Positions 26,654 through 35,974 of a DNA stretch of 64,000 nt are shown here, piece after piece. The translations under genes were made by a program, and so were the position numbers. The notes below the pieces were generated by a model that ran no database searches, had not been told where the DNA came from, and worked only from the letters and a program-made list of their open reading frames with translations. Numbering within the stretch: the first letter of the stretch is position 1; each line of letters begins with the position of its first letter. This DNA comes from Heliorestis acidaminivorans (GTDB taxonomy: Bacteria > Bacillota > Desulfitobacteriia > Heliobacteriales > Heliobacteriaceae), in assembly GCF_008933955.1 (NCBI RefSeq), contig NZ_WBXO01000002.1, positions 1-64,000 on the forward strand, written 5' to 3'.

Positions 26654-27832
26654 CTATGCTCTAATTAGATCAAAAAAGGGTTTCCTTAAGAGAGAAGTTA
26701 AATCTATTCTTTTTAGTATTTCTTTTGTATTTTTAGATACTTCCCCCGTACCATAGGGCGATTTAGTTGACTCTAATGTTTTTTGAAAATCTTTGGAAAG
26801 CGCTTTTTCTATAGCTTGCTGGATGCTCTCACTGTTTTCAGCACAATTGATGACTGAGGAGGCACACAATCTACCTTTTTGACGGTCTCCTATGTTAACG
26901 GTTGGCTTTTGAAAGTAAGGGACTTCAATCAATCCACTAGATGAATTACCTAGCACGGCATCTACGTATTTTATGGTACTTAGATAACGAATTTGTCCCA
27001 AAGAAGTAAAAGCTTTTACTCTATCTTTTCTAGCACTTTCATATTGTTGAATCTTTTTTATTATTACTCTTCCATCTGTATCAGCATTTGGCATAGTGAA
27101 TATTATTTTAGCTTCTGGAAACTGATCTAGTGCCTTCAAAAGTGATTCTACTGCTTGCTCAGGACCTTTTTTGTTTAAGGTAACTGGATGAAAGGTAACC
27201 AAAAATGTAGTTTTGCCAAACTGAAAATCTAATTCTTTTTCTAGCTCATCTTTGCTATGAAGCTTCATTCTTCGAATATTTTCCAAGCCAGGCGTCCCAA
27301 AGTTATAGACTTTTTCTGGATGCTCGCCCATTTGGATTACTCTTTGCCTGTATTGTTCAGTAGATGTAAAGTGAAGTTGAGCCATTTTGGTAATAGCATG
27401 TCGAATCGACTCATCAATACATCCTTCTGTAGTTTCTCCTCCATGAATATGAGCTACAGGAATACGCGCTACAAGAGCAGACTGAACAGGAGCAAGTATC
27501 TCAAACCGGTCACCTAGAACGACAACAATATCTGGTCTTAATCTATCTAAAGCTTCGGCAAAACCTATTAGTCCCAAGCCTATTGATTTAGTAATACCGA
27601 CTGTAGTATCGCTAGATAAAAGCATTTCTACTTTTGCATCAATGGTAAAGCCATCTTGTTCAATCTTTTGATAAGTTAAGCCAAACTCTGGAGAGAGATG
27701 CATACCTGTTACGATAAGCTGGAGTTCTAAGTCAGGATCTTCTTTTATCTCATGTAGTAGCCCATAGAGTAAACCATAATCTGCTCTAGTACCTGTTACT
27801 ATGCAGATTTTTCTTTTCTCCATATTTAGCAT
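26654..27832 (-). CDS. legG: Hydrolysing NDP-sugar 2-epimerase
   Basis: A 392-aa enzyme of the NeuC/LegG family, which removes the nucleotide and inverts C2 to give the free bacillosamine- or ManNAc-type sugar. The start ICIVTGTRADYGLLYGLL and motifs VVLGDRFEILAP, HIHGGETTEGCIDESIRHA and GNSSSGLIEVPYFQKPTVNIG are typical. GAAAGG precedes the ATG. The neighbours define a pathway in which LegG would act on a diacetamido-trideoxy sugar nucleotide. It lies between legB and legH. Confidence 0.9.
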   Translation of the reverse strand: MLNMEKRKICIVTGTRADYGLLYGLLHEIKEDPDLELQLIVTGMHLSPEFGLTYQKIEQDGFTIDAKVEMLLSSDTTVGITKSIGLGLIGFAEALDRLRPDIVVVLGDRFEILAPVQSALVARIPVAHIHGGETTEGCIDESIRHAITKMAQLHFTSTEQYRQRVIQMGEHPEKVYNFGTPGLENIRRMKLHSKDELEKELDFQFGKTTFLVTFHPVTLNKKGPEQAVESLLKALDQFPEAKIIFTMPNADTDGRVIIKKIQQYESARKDRVKAFTSLGQIRYLSTIKYVDAVLGNSSSGLIEVPYFQKPTVNIGDRQKGRLCASSVINCAENSESIQQAIEKALSKDFQKTLESTKSPYGTGEVSKNTKEILKRIDLTSLLRKPFFDLIRA

Positions 27833-27862
27833 TCTGCCTTTCTAATAAATTAGAAGGGTCTT

Positions 27863-28870
27863 TTAGATATTGTAAATACTTGTCTTATAGCTATTTAAGT
27901 TTCCTATAATCCATTGTGCCGTTTCCGTCAGGCCCTTTTTTAGACCTTCTCTCCCAGCATAGTTAGGTTTCCAATTGAGAAGCTCATATGCTTTACTGTT
28001 ATCAGCCCAGAGGCGTTCAACTTCGCTTTTTTCTGGACGTAGTCGCTGTTCTTCACTAACGATTTCTACAGAAGTTCCCATAACTTCTGCAATTAATTCT
28101 GTAGTTTCTTTTATAGATATTTCATAATTACTTCCTATGTTGATAACCTGACCGAGGGCTTCTTTTGATCTAGCAACGGAAATAAAACCTGCAACAGTAT
28201 CTTTTACATAGTTAAAGTCACGAGTTGGATGTAAGGCGCCTAACTTTATTGTATTTTGTCCTTTGGCAATCTGTGTGATAATTGTTGGAATTACCGCTCG
28301 TGCTGATTGGCGAGGACCGTAGGTGTTGAAGGGGCGTATTATAGCTACAGGTGTCTGAAAAGAATGGTAAAAAGATAAAGCAAGTTGATCAGCCCCAATT
28401 TTGGTAGCTGAATAAGGGGATTGCCCTTGCAAGGGATGCTCTTCCTTAATAGGTACACAGCGAGCTGTACCATAAACTTCGCTGGTAGAAGTGTGCACTA
28501 TTTTTTGCACTCCTAATTCTCTGGCCGCTTGAAGAACATTTAAGGTTCCTTTAATATTTGTATCTACATAAGTACTAGGAGAGTGATAGCTGTAAGGTAT
28601 GGCAATCAATGCGGCAAGATGCAACACTGTGTCATAGCCCTTCATGGCTTCTTTTACACCATAGGGATCACGTACGTCACCGGGAAAAACATCTATTTCT
28701 TTTTTAACTATTTCTTCAGTATGGTCAAGCCAGCCCCATCTATTGTTAGAATTGTAATGAACAAAAGCTCGCACTTGAAAGCCTTGACGAACAAGTTCTT
28801 CTGTAAGATGAGAACCGATAAAACCTCCCGCACCTGTTACTAGTACTTTTTGCATCGGTGACTGCTCCAT
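27863..28870 (-). CDS. legB: NAD-dependent sugar-nucleotide 4,6-dehydratase
   Basis: A 335-aa extended short-chain dehydrogenase with the Rossmann motif VTGAGGFIGSHL, catalytic HTSTSEVYG and YSATK (Tyr-x-x-x-Lys), and a C-terminal substrate domain. Such LegB-type 4,6-dehydratases open the pathway by converting NDP-GlcNAc to the 4-keto-6-deoxy sugar. The start is ambiguous: the first ATG has a close GGGA, and an ATG 15 bases later has GGAG at better spacing. It lies between legI and legG. Confidence 0.88.
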   Translation of the reverse strand: MEQSPMQKVLVTGAGGFIGSHLTEELVRQGFQVRAFVHYNSNNRWGWLDHTEEIVKKEIDVFPGDVRDPYGVKEAMKGYDTVLHLAALIAIPYSYHSPSTYVDTNIKGTLNVLQAARELGVQKIVHTSTSEVYGTARCVPIKEEHPLQGQSPYSATKIGADQLALSFYHSFQTPVAIIRPFNTYGPRQSARAVIPTIITQIAKGQNTIKLGALHPTRDFNYVKDTVAGFISVARSKEALGQVINIGSNYEISIKETTELIAEVMGTSVEIVSEEQRLRPEKSEVERLWADNSKAYELLNWKPNYAGREGLKKGLTETAQWIIGNLNSYKTSIYNI

Positions 28871-28905
28871 TCCCTAAAGTTAGATATGTGGTAATATAGA
28901 CAAGA

Positions 28906-30003
28906 TCATATCAGATCGTCTTTTTTATAATCCGTTTGCGCTATTTTTCCGAGCCATTGCCAATATTGCATTGGTGAAATTCCTATACCTGGCCGTTTAC
29001 ATGTTAGATTTTCTTCTGTAAAAACTTCACCTGCGAGAATCGATTGGGAAGCAACGAGACTTTTACGAGCTACATCTCTATTTCTAATTTCAGACGATGT
29101 AATAGTTTTAAGAGAAGAACCTATAGCCTTTTCAACTTGACGCACTGCCTTAACAAGTTCATTTAGTTCATCAGGCTCTAAAGATGCTTGATGATCAGGA
29201 CCTAGCATGTTTTTATCTAAGGTAAAGTGTTTTTCTATAACAGTTGCCCCTCGAGCAACAGCGGCAATGGCAACTGCTATGCCTGTTGAATGATCAGAGT
29301 ACCCTACAGAGAGATTAAAAGCTGACCTCAAAGTATCCATGGCTTTTAAGTTAATTTGATTAAATGGCGCTGGATATTCTGAAGTGCAGTGTAGGAGAGT
29401 AACTTTTTCTCTTAAAAGAGCTTGCCCTTCAGCAGATAGATAGGCTTTTTCTAAGTCATCGAGAGATGGATATTTTCTATCTTTCTTTCCTTCTAAATAT
29501 CCATAGGCAAGAATGCTTAAAGCTTCTTCAATCTCTCCTATCTTACTCATGCCCGTTGATATGATGATGGGAAGACCTGTTGTAGCACTATTAAGGAGTA
29601 AAGGTCCGTGGGTTATTTCTCCTGAAGGTAGCTTTAATAAAGAAACTCCCAAGTCAAAGGCCAGATATTGTAAGCTCTCTATGTCAAAAGGTGTAGACAG
29701 AAAGTCTATTTTCTTTTCATGACAATATGCTTTTAGAACTAGATAAGCCTCTCTGTCTAGTTCTAGTTTCTTGAGCATTTCCCACTGGCTTTCTGATTTG
29801 TCCGTTCTGTTCATCTGATAACTTGCTTTAGGTGCTTGATAAGTAACTTGTTTTTCCGCTTTGAAAGTTTGAAATTTTACAGCATCAGCACCAGCAGAAA
29901 CTGCTACATCAACAAGTTGTAAAGCTTTCTCTAAAGAGCCGTTATGATTTACTCCTGCTTCAGCAATGATGTATGTTTTTAAATTACCACCTAACTTTAG
30001 CAT
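28906..30003 (-). CDS. legI: N-acetylneuraminate/legionaminate synthase
   Basis: A 365-aa NeuB-family enzyme that condenses the free sugar with phosphoenolpyruvate to form a nine-carbon nonulosonic acid. The TIM barrel shows IIAEAGVNHNGSLEKALQLV, FQTFKAEKQV, LLKLPSGEI, ISTGMSKIGEIEEAL and YSDHSTGIAVAIAAVA. The C-terminal antifreeze-like SAF domain (ARKSLVASQSILAGEVFTEE) is present. AAGGAG precedes the ATG. The legionaminate assignment rests on the neighbouring genes rather than on specific residues. Confidence 0.9.
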   Translation of the reverse strand: MLKLGGNLKTYIIAEAGVNHNGSLEKALQLVDVAVSAGADAVKFQTFKAEKQVTYQAPKASYQMNRTDKSESQWEMLKKLELDREAYLVLKAYCHEKKIDFLSTPFDIESLQYLAFDLGVSLLKLPSGEITHGPLLLNSATTGLPIIISTGMSKIGEIEEALSILAYGYLEGKKDRKYPSLDDLEKAYLSAEGQALLREKVTLLHCTSEYPAPFNQINLKAMDTLRSAFNLSVGYSDHSTGIAVAIAAVARGATVIEKHFTLDKNMLGPDHQASLEPDELNELVKAVRQVEKAIGSSLKTITSSEIRNRDVARKSLVASQSILAGEVFTEENLTCKRPGIGISPMQYWQWLGKIAQTDYKKDDLI

Positions 30004-30090
30004 GGCTCTTACTCCTTAGTTTAAGATAATTTTCTGAATCTATCTTTTAAGAAGGTTATCGAATTTTAAGGTTATCGAAAACTTAATATT

Positions 30091-31293
30091 TTAAGCTTCT
30101 ATGAGATTTGCACTGCTAGGGATGTTAATGATTCGCTGAGCAAGGCTTTCTGTAACTTCCAAAGTCATAGCAGGGCACTTTTTATAGATCGGTAGTTGGT
30201 GTAAAGGTGTCCACACTGGGCGAGTCATGATACCTGATTTATTAGTTAGGCTAAGTAGCTTCTCTAACTCCTTTGGCCCATTTTCATTCAAAATAAGAGT
30301 GTTTAACCAGTAATTGCTTTGGGCGAAAGAAGGTTCTGTAAAAAACCGAAGTCCCCTAAAGTTTTTAAAGGTTTCTTCGTACTTCTGCGCAAGCTCCCTC
30401 TTTCTTTTTACTAGGAAAGGCAGGTTTTCTATTTGTGCACAGCCTAAGGCAGCATTAATATTTGGCAGTCTATAGTTGTAACCAACACTATCGTGGTAAT
30501 AGGCCCAAGGATGTGCCGTCTTCGCTGTTGTTGTCAGATGCTTAGCTAGGATAGCTAGCTCTTGATTATTCGTTAAAATAGCACCGCCACCGCCAGTTGT
30601 TATGATTTTGTTGCCGTTAAAACTAATAGCAGCTAGGTCGCTCATAGTACCTGTATGGCGATTTTTATAAAAAGATCCTAAAGATTCGGCGGCATCTTCA
30701 ATTATTTTTATTCCAAATTGTTGAGAAAGTTCTACTAAAGGATCCATATCAACAGGATGGCCAAAGGTATGCATAGGAATGATCGCCTTAATAATACGAC
30801 CTGTTTGGCGGTTTCTACAAAAAGACTTTTGATCATTATTTTCAATGGTCGCTATTTCATGCAAGTAAGAACGTAGTTTATTTGCATCAATACCTAAGGT
30901 AGCTTCGTCTACATCCACAAAATGAGGTATGGCGCCACAATAAGATATTGCATTAGCTGTGGCAACAAAAGTAAGACTGGGCAACAAGACTTCCTCATCT
31001 GGTTGAACCTTGGCCAGTAGAAGACACATATGAAGTGCCGATGTCCCATTAACGGTAGCAACAACATAGGGAGCACCAGTATATTCTGACAGTAAAGATT
31101 CAAAGCGCTCAACATAACTTCCCGCTGACGATACCCATCCTGTATCTAAGCAATCTTTTACATAATGCCATTCTTTACCCAAAAACTGCGGTTCCTGAAG
31201 CGGTATTGTCTTTATTCTGTTCTTAGACAAAATATTTTCAAGGCTATAAATAATTTTTTGCACATCAATTTTTTCTTCATTTGCTTTATCCAT
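30091..31293 (-). CDS. legC: PLP-dependent sugar aminotransferase
   Basis: A 400-aa DegT/DnrJ/EryC1-family aminotransferase, expected to aminate C4 of the LegB product. The pyridoxal-binding lysine lies in SFNGNKIITTGGGGAIL (about residue 228), and IEDAAESLGSFY is the cofactor-binding stretch. The ATG at 31291-31293 is preferred because GAGG lies six bases upstream; a TTG four codons earlier has no signal. The LegC subfamily assignment comes from context with legB and legI, as sequence-level specificity is hard to see. Confidence 0.87.
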   Translation of the reverse strand: MDKANEEKIDVQKIIYSLENILSKNRIKTIPLQEPQFLGKEWHYVKDCLDTGWVSSAGSYVERFESLLSEYTGAPYVVATVNGTSALHMCLLLAKVQPDEEVLLPSLTFVATANAISYCGAIPHFVDVDEATLGIDANKLRSYLHEIATIENNDQKSFCRNRQTGRIIKAIIPMHTFGHPVDMDPLVELSQQFGIKIIEDAAESLGSFYKNRHTGTMSDLAAISFNGNKIITTGGGGAILTNNQELAILAKHLTTTAKTAHPWAYYHDSVGYNYRLPNINAALGCAQIENLPFLVKRKRELAQKYEETFKNFRGLRFFTEPSFAQSNYWLNTLILNENGPKELEKLLSLTNKSGIMTRPVWTPLHQLPIYKKCPAMTLEVTESLAQRIINIPSSANLIEA

Positions 31294-31334
31294 GAACTTC
31301 CTCAACTTAGCAATTTTCCGTTAATACAACGTTA

Positions 31335-32345
31335 TTAAACATCACCATCTTGTTTTTTGAAGGGTAGATCGCATTTACTGCATATGGATACCTTTAAGCA
31401 ATTTCCCTTTTTGTGCATATTCCTTATGTGCATATATTTATTATTTTGCCAAATATTTCGAATGCTATCTTTGTGTAGATTACCAACTACATATTCTTTT
31501 TCACTATCAACACAGCAAACAATTACGTCTCCATCGGCAGAAACAAACATTCTTTGCCATAATTGACTACATGAAAAGTCTATTATCTTATCATCCTCTA
31601 CAATGCTTTCCCCGACAGGTGTTCTGTACTCAACATAGGCAACAACATCAACAATATCTTTGAAAAGATTGACATAGCCTTCATACTCATCTTGATTGTC
31701 TTTCATTAAGACCATGGAAACTCTCGTAAGTGGTGACGTTTTGCCCATCTTATTACGGATTTCTACAAATCTTTTTATGTTCTCTAAAGTGCTTTCATAG
31801 TCTGCACCGACTCTTATCTCTTCGTACTTTTCTTTGTATGGTGAGTCGAAGGAGAAGAATATTTTGTCCAAACCAGCTTCAATAAGATCTTTTGCGATTT
31901 TTTCTGAGAGTAATACAGCGTTTGTATTGAGCATAACGTCTATGATACCTTTATCTTTAGCATACTTGACCATGTTAACAAGCTCTGGATGAATTAATGG
32001 TTCACCTAGCCAGTTTAATTTTATGGAATAGACGCCTATTTCTGTTGCTTCATCGATTATTTTTCTATATAAGTCCATGTCCATTGTCGTAATAGGAAAA
32101 GAATTCTTTTTGTTACTATCTTGTAATAAGACGGTTCTTGCACACATGGGACATTTTAGATTACAAGCATTAGTAGGCTCGATATCTAGATGCAAGGGCA
32201 CTTCTTCTAGAATGTGGTTCTTAGGATTATGAGACCATTTTTTTCTGTATTCCCTGTATTTTTTGCACTTTTTTTCTTCCCACATTTTAGCCGAATGGTT
32301 AATAGTTTCTTTGTATGTTGGATTTATCGGTACATTTATGCTCAT
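31335..32345 (-). CDS. Radical SAM protein with SPASM domain
   Basis: A 336-aa enzyme with the radical SAM 4Fe-4S motif CNLKCPMC (Cys 61, 65, 68), preceded by LHLDIEPTNA. A C-terminal SPASM-type Cys-rich region starts at FSCSQLWQRMF and continues through VIVCCVDSEKEYVVGN to ICSKCDLPFKK. Such proteins modify peptides, sugars or other small molecules by radical chemistry; many sit in surface-glycan loci with unknown substrates. AAAGGG precedes the ATG. Here it lies between the MAF genes and legC in the same direction, so a role in tailoring the flagellin glycan or flagellin itself is an inference. Confidence 0.85.
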   Translation of the reverse strand: MSINVPINPTYKETINHSAKMWEEKKCKKYREYRKKWSHNPKNHILEEVPLHLDIEPTNACNLKCPMCARTVLLQDSNKKNSFPITTMDMDLYRKIIDEATEIGVYSIKLNWLGEPLIHPELVNMVKYAKDKGIIDVMLNTNAVLLSEKIAKDLIEAGLDKIFFSFDSPYKEKYEEIRVGADYESTLENIKRFVEIRNKMGKTSPLTRVSMVLMKDNQDEYEGYVNLFKDIVDVVAYVEYRTPVGESIVEDDKIIDFSCSQLWQRMFVSADGDVIVCCVDSEKEYVVGNLHKDSIRNIWQNNKYMHIRNMHKKGNCLKVSICSKCDLPFKKQDGDV

Positions 32346-32450
32346 TTTAATTACCCTTTCAGTTTATCCTTTAGAATCCCTAGCTTGATTTTTACATATC
32401 TCAATTTAACATTTTACATATCGGGATACGGGGATAGGTAACGGGCCTAT

Positions 32451-33761
32451 TTATTCTTTATAAAGTTCGCAATCTTCTCCAGAAAGATGACTGGTAAGGA
32501 ATGGTTTTTGGTTAGAGAAGTTTCTTAAGGCTTCATGTTTGCAACCTTTTATGTAAGCTCCACCTTCTGTACAATTCCAAACTTCTACTTTATCAAGTGT
32601 ACTAATATAGTTTTCAAACCACTGCAAGTAGCTAAATAGACTTCTTGATGTTCTTACTTGACCATTTTGGTAATAGTTTTTCACCAGCTTAAAATCATAA
32701 TGGTCGGTGATATCACTTTTTCTATAAGCCAGGTTTGAGTGACTCTTATTGTTAGTGTAAGCAAGATCTTGTCCTATCAGTGCAATTCTTTTAGCTCCCA
32801 TTAATACCATAAGATCTAATAAACAAGTCGCAACAGAGCCTCCTGTTGCGATTAGTGGTTCTTTAAGTTCTTCAGATCTTTTTTCTCCTTCAGGAAAACC
32901 TTTTTGCCATACAATATAACGTTTACCTTTGAAATGCCTTACAGCGTTATGATTGGCGGTAGATAAGTAAAACAAGGGAAAGTCCTGCTTTTGTAGTATC
33001 AATTGTTCTTTAACCATGTCTTGTGGATCTGATATCATTGCAAAGTGAGGCTTAATATCCTCATTAGCTAAAGAGCTTAAGGCTGTTCCGACTGATCCTA
33101 TTATTATATCTCTCTTCAAGGAGATTGCTTTCAACGTTAATAATTGCTTATCTAAGGAAGGGCCACTTGACACAAGGACAAAGTCTCTATCTTTAAATCG
33201 GTCTATCCAATTGCTAATACCTCTATCTTGTAGTTGCAGGTTATTATGATAGTTTTTTTCTAATAAGCTCTTGTTTCTATCTATGCTACTCTTGTTCATC
33301 TTGAATGTTTCTAGTAGCTCTTTGATTTTATACAAACTTTTTGGGATTACATGTAGTGCGGGACCATAAATCAATAATTCTGTATCTTGAAAATTAATAT
33401 TTGATATAAAGCTTTCTTTAATCTTTTCAATGTTCTCTGATACGTAATAGTTAGGTAAAAAAGCTTTTATATTTGCTTCTTTGCTTAACCCACTCTCTAC
33501 CAACCATTGACCATATAATTCATTGAAATCCCATATTTCTATATCTATATTCTCATATTGCTTTTGCAAAGCCCTAATATGATACCCTGCACCCATGCCG
33601 ACGATGATAACTTTCCTAGTACTGCTTTTTAAAATTATTTGCTTAGCCCATCTTTGGGCTTCCTTAAGTGGATCATATCGACTGTGTAAATAAAGAACTT
33701 TATTATCTTTTTTTACCCCAATTGTAGGTTCTGTTTTGGTATTAACTAGTTCAAATTTCAT
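32451..33761 (-). CDS. Motility accessory factor-type glycosyltransferase (DUF115), copy 1
   Basis: A 436-aa MAF/DUF115 protein. The central domain has VSSGPSLDKQLLTL (about residue 195), GGSVATCLLDL and IGQDLAYTNNKSH, the motifs shared by MAF proteins. An N-terminal Rossmann-like part carries VIIVGMGAGYHIRAL. MAF proteins transfer nonulosonic acids from CMP onto Ser or Thr of flagellin before export. The gene sits between hag and the CMP-legionaminate genes, which fits. GGTGA precedes the ATG. It is shorter than copy 2. Confidence 0.85.
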   Translation of the reverse strand: MKFELVNTKTEPTIGVKKDNKVLYLHSRYDPLKEAQRWAKQIILKSSTRKVIIVGMGAGYHIRALQKQYENIDIEIWDFNELYGQWLVESGLSKEANIKAFLPNYYVSENIEKIKESFISNINFQDTELLIYGPALHVIPKSLYKIKELLETFKMNKSSIDRNKSLLEKNYHNNLQLQDRGISNWIDRFKDRDFVLVSSGPSLDKQLLTLKAISLKRDIIIGSVGTALSSLANEDIKPHFAMISDPQDMVKEQLILQKQDFPLFYLSTANHNAVRHFKGKRYIVWQKGFPEGEKRSEELKEPLIATGGSVATCLLDLMVLMGAKRIALIGQDLAYTNNKSHSNLAYRKSDITDHYDFKLVKNYYQNGQVRTSRSLFSYLQWFENYISTLDKVEVWNCTEGGAYIKGCKHEALRNFSNQKPFLTSHLSGEDCELYKE

Positions 33762-33768
33762 AGATTAT

Positions 33769-34128
33769 TCACCAAGAAAAATCTTTTTCAAAAGCTATGA
33801 CTTTTTTCAACCAATCACTTAACAAGGGGCTAATTTCGTATTCGATTAAATCATTAAGCATTACATAGTCTCCTATTTTGAGACCTTCTTCTATCTCTAA
33901 CAAGAAAGTGTTTACTTCATCTGTATCTATATTTAGCTCATGACCTAGATTTTGTATTTCTGTAAGAGCTTTTACAACCCATTGTAAGCCTTCAATGTAT
34001 TGTACTAATATGGCAAAGGCTTCTTGTTGTTTTTCACTTTGTAACTTTTCTACAATTTGATCGGTTGCTGAGATTAACTTAGGAATATATTCAATAATAG
34101 TACCCAACGTTTCTTGAACAATTTTCAA
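33769..34128 (-). CDS. Small helical protein between the two MAF genes
   Basis: About 119 aa, acidic and all-helical; I do not recognise a named family. Segments such as QYIEGLQWVVKALTEIQNLG and MLNDLIEYEISPLLSDWLKK resemble the protein encoded at 37173-37538 on the other side of hag. The TTG at 34126-34128 has GGGGTGA upstream; a GTG three codons earlier overlaps the copy-2 MAF stop. Tight coupling to both MAF genes suggests a partner or regulator of flagellin glycosylation. Confidence 0.7.
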   Translation of the reverse strand: MKIVQETLGTIIEYIPKLISATDQIVEKLQSEKQQEAFAILVQYIEGLQWVVKALTEIQNLGHELNIDTDEVNTFLLEIEEGLKIGDYVMLNDLIEYEISPLLSDWLKKVIAFEKDFSW

Positions 34129-34133
34129 AAAAA

Positions 34134-35906
34134 TCACCCCATCTTATAATTAGTTTTGCTCTGTTCAATAATCTCTGTTAACCAACTGTACATTTTTTCT
34201 GACTTGCTTTTTAGCTCGCTATATAATTTCAAATTTTTATTATATATTCTCTCATTTGCTTCCTTAAAACTTTCATTCTCTTTCTCTAAGTAATTGTTAT
34301 TAACAATGAATAAAGCTGGCTGAAGAATATGAGACATTATATTGTTTTCACAACTAGTAGTTATTTTTTTATCTAATTTCGCTAACTTATTAAGGGTAAC
34401 AGAATTAAATTGAAGATCATTTTTATTTATTGCTTTTAATATATTGACCGCTTTTTCGCAATAGTTAATTAGCTCCCCTAGATTCTTTCTTTCCCTTTCA
34501 TATATTTCGCAAACTCTCTCCCATTCATCAGCTTGTTCACTATTCTTATAAAACATTGTGCTAATTTCTTCTTCATAGTTCTTTTGACAATATTCGTTCA
34601 CAAAAGAGGAAAAAGCTATATTCTCCATGCCTTCTATTTGCAAGCCACCTTCTGTTGCATTAAAAAATTCATGCTTATCACCTTGCTCATTTATAAAGCT
34701 AATATAGTTTTCAAAAGCTTTTTTCATGGAAAGAAAAACGTAATCAGTAGGAACGTCTTCTCCGTAATAACCCTTTTGTAAAATCAGCTTTCTTCCTCTG
34801 CTTTGCAGATATTTATCTGCATTTTGTTGATTTATAATACCTGTAGCGTGAGTTAAGTTATTCGTATAAGCTAAATCTTGTCCTATCACACAAATAGGTC
34901 CTGAAGTTATCTGCCTAGCAATATCGAGGCAGATGTTAGCGACAGAAGGCCCTCCAATAACAAAGCCTATAGGCTCTTGAAATACTTTCTCAGTAAGGCC
35001 TACAGCGCTGACTTGATCCTCAAAGATAACTTTTTTTCCTCTATGCTGTAAGGGTATGTCTTTATGGGTGATGGAGTGAAAAAATAAAGGTACGTGGTCA
35101 ATCTTTATATCCCTAAAGTTTCTGTAATTTTCTTCTCCTCCGTCAATTGTAACAATAGCATCTGGCTGAATATGATTTTTTAACAGTGCATTAATTGTTG
35201 AACCTGCAGAGATAATAAATGCTTTATTTTTAATTAACTTTAATAAAGGTAATTGTTTTATAAGTGATGGACCACCTGAAGCAATAACAACAGGACAGCT
35301 TAATTTATTACTTAAGCTGGCAAGTGGCACAGCGTTATAGTTATAAAAAAGGTTATACAATAAATTACGTTGCCATTGTTCTGCAAAATAAAAAGTAGTA
35401 TTTATGTTTAATATCTCTATGGCAGTTGAATTTTTAATAGTTTCAATTATATCTTTGCTCATTTCAGGGTAAATTTTGCCGTAATTTGGCGATTCTATGT
35501 ATTCGATTTTTCCTAAATATTGCTTAACGTAAGGGTGTATTATACGGCTGAAATCTGAAATGTCATCGCCTTTAACAATCATTACTTTTTTATAATCAAG
35601 ATCCTTTAAGTTAAGTTTAATTGCTTCCTTTAGTAGATTTTCATTTGGTTCTATTATGATTAACATTTCGTTATCTTTTAACAAACCTATCATATACTTG
35701 GCGTAATAACCTAGCCCTACCCCGAATAAAACATGAAGATGATTTTTTTTAATCTTATTCTTTACAAACTTCTCTGCTTCTTTTAAAGGATCAAACTTAC
35801 TATGTAGTAAAAATCCTTGTAATTGTACCGTATAAGCGTCCTGAGCTTTAGATTTTATTAAACTATATTTTGATTTCTCAATTTCATTGTTAATGCTACA
35901 TTTCAA
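34134..35906 (-). CDS. Motility accessory factor-type glycosyltransferase (DUF115), copy 2
   Basis: About 590 aa, the longer MAF/DUF115 protein. Motifs include LFGVGLGYYAKYM in the N-terminal domain, IASGGPSLIKQLPLLK (about residue 209), TIDGGEENYRN, GGPSVANICLDIA and IGQDLAYTNNLTH. A helical C-terminal domain of about 150 residues follows. It would use CMP-legionaminate to modify flagellin. The TTG at 35904-35906 is eight bases after GAGG and is preferred; a GTG three codons upstream is possible. It begins just downstream of the hag terminator. Confidence 0.87.
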   Translation of the reverse strand: MKCSINNEIEKSKYSLIKSKAQDAYTVQLQGFLLHSKFDPLKEAEKFVKNKIKKNHLHVLFGVGLGYYAKYMIGLLKDNEMLIIIEPNENLLKEAIKLNLKDLDYKKVMIVKGDDISDFSRIIHPYVKQYLGKIEYIESPNYGKIYPEMSKDIIETIKNSTAIEILNINTTFYFAEQWQRNLLYNLFYNYNAVPLASLSNKLSCPVVIASGGPSLIKQLPLLKLIKNKAFIISAGSTINALLKNHIQPDAIVTIDGGEENYRNFRDIKIDHVPLFFHSITHKDIPLQHRGKKVIFEDQVSAVGLTEKVFQEPIGFVIGGPSVANICLDIARQITSGPICVIGQDLAYTNNLTHATGIINQQNADKYLQSRGRKLILQKGYYGEDVPTDYVFLSMKKAFENYISFINEQGDKHEFFNATEGGLQIEGMENIAFSSFVNEYCQKNYEEEISTMFYKNSEQADEWERVCEIYERERKNLGELINYCEKAVNILKAINKNDLQFNSVTLNKLAKLDKKITTSCENNIMSHILQPALFIVNNNYLEKENESFKEANERIYNKNLKLYSELKSKSEKMYSWLTEIIEQSKTNYKMG

Positions 35907-35929
35907 GATTGACACCTCTTCTGTTGAAA

Positions 35930-35955
35930 AAAAGGCAACCCGCAGGTTGCCTTTT
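35930..35955 (-). terminator. Terminator after hag
   Basis: Stem AAAAGGCAACC/GGTTGCCTTTT with a CGCA loop and, on the minus strand, a continuing T-run. It lies about 20 bases after the hag stop and directly before the copy-2 MAF gene, so MAF expression may depend on readthrough. Confidence 0.9.
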
Positions 35956-35974
35956 AATAGTTATAAAGATATTT

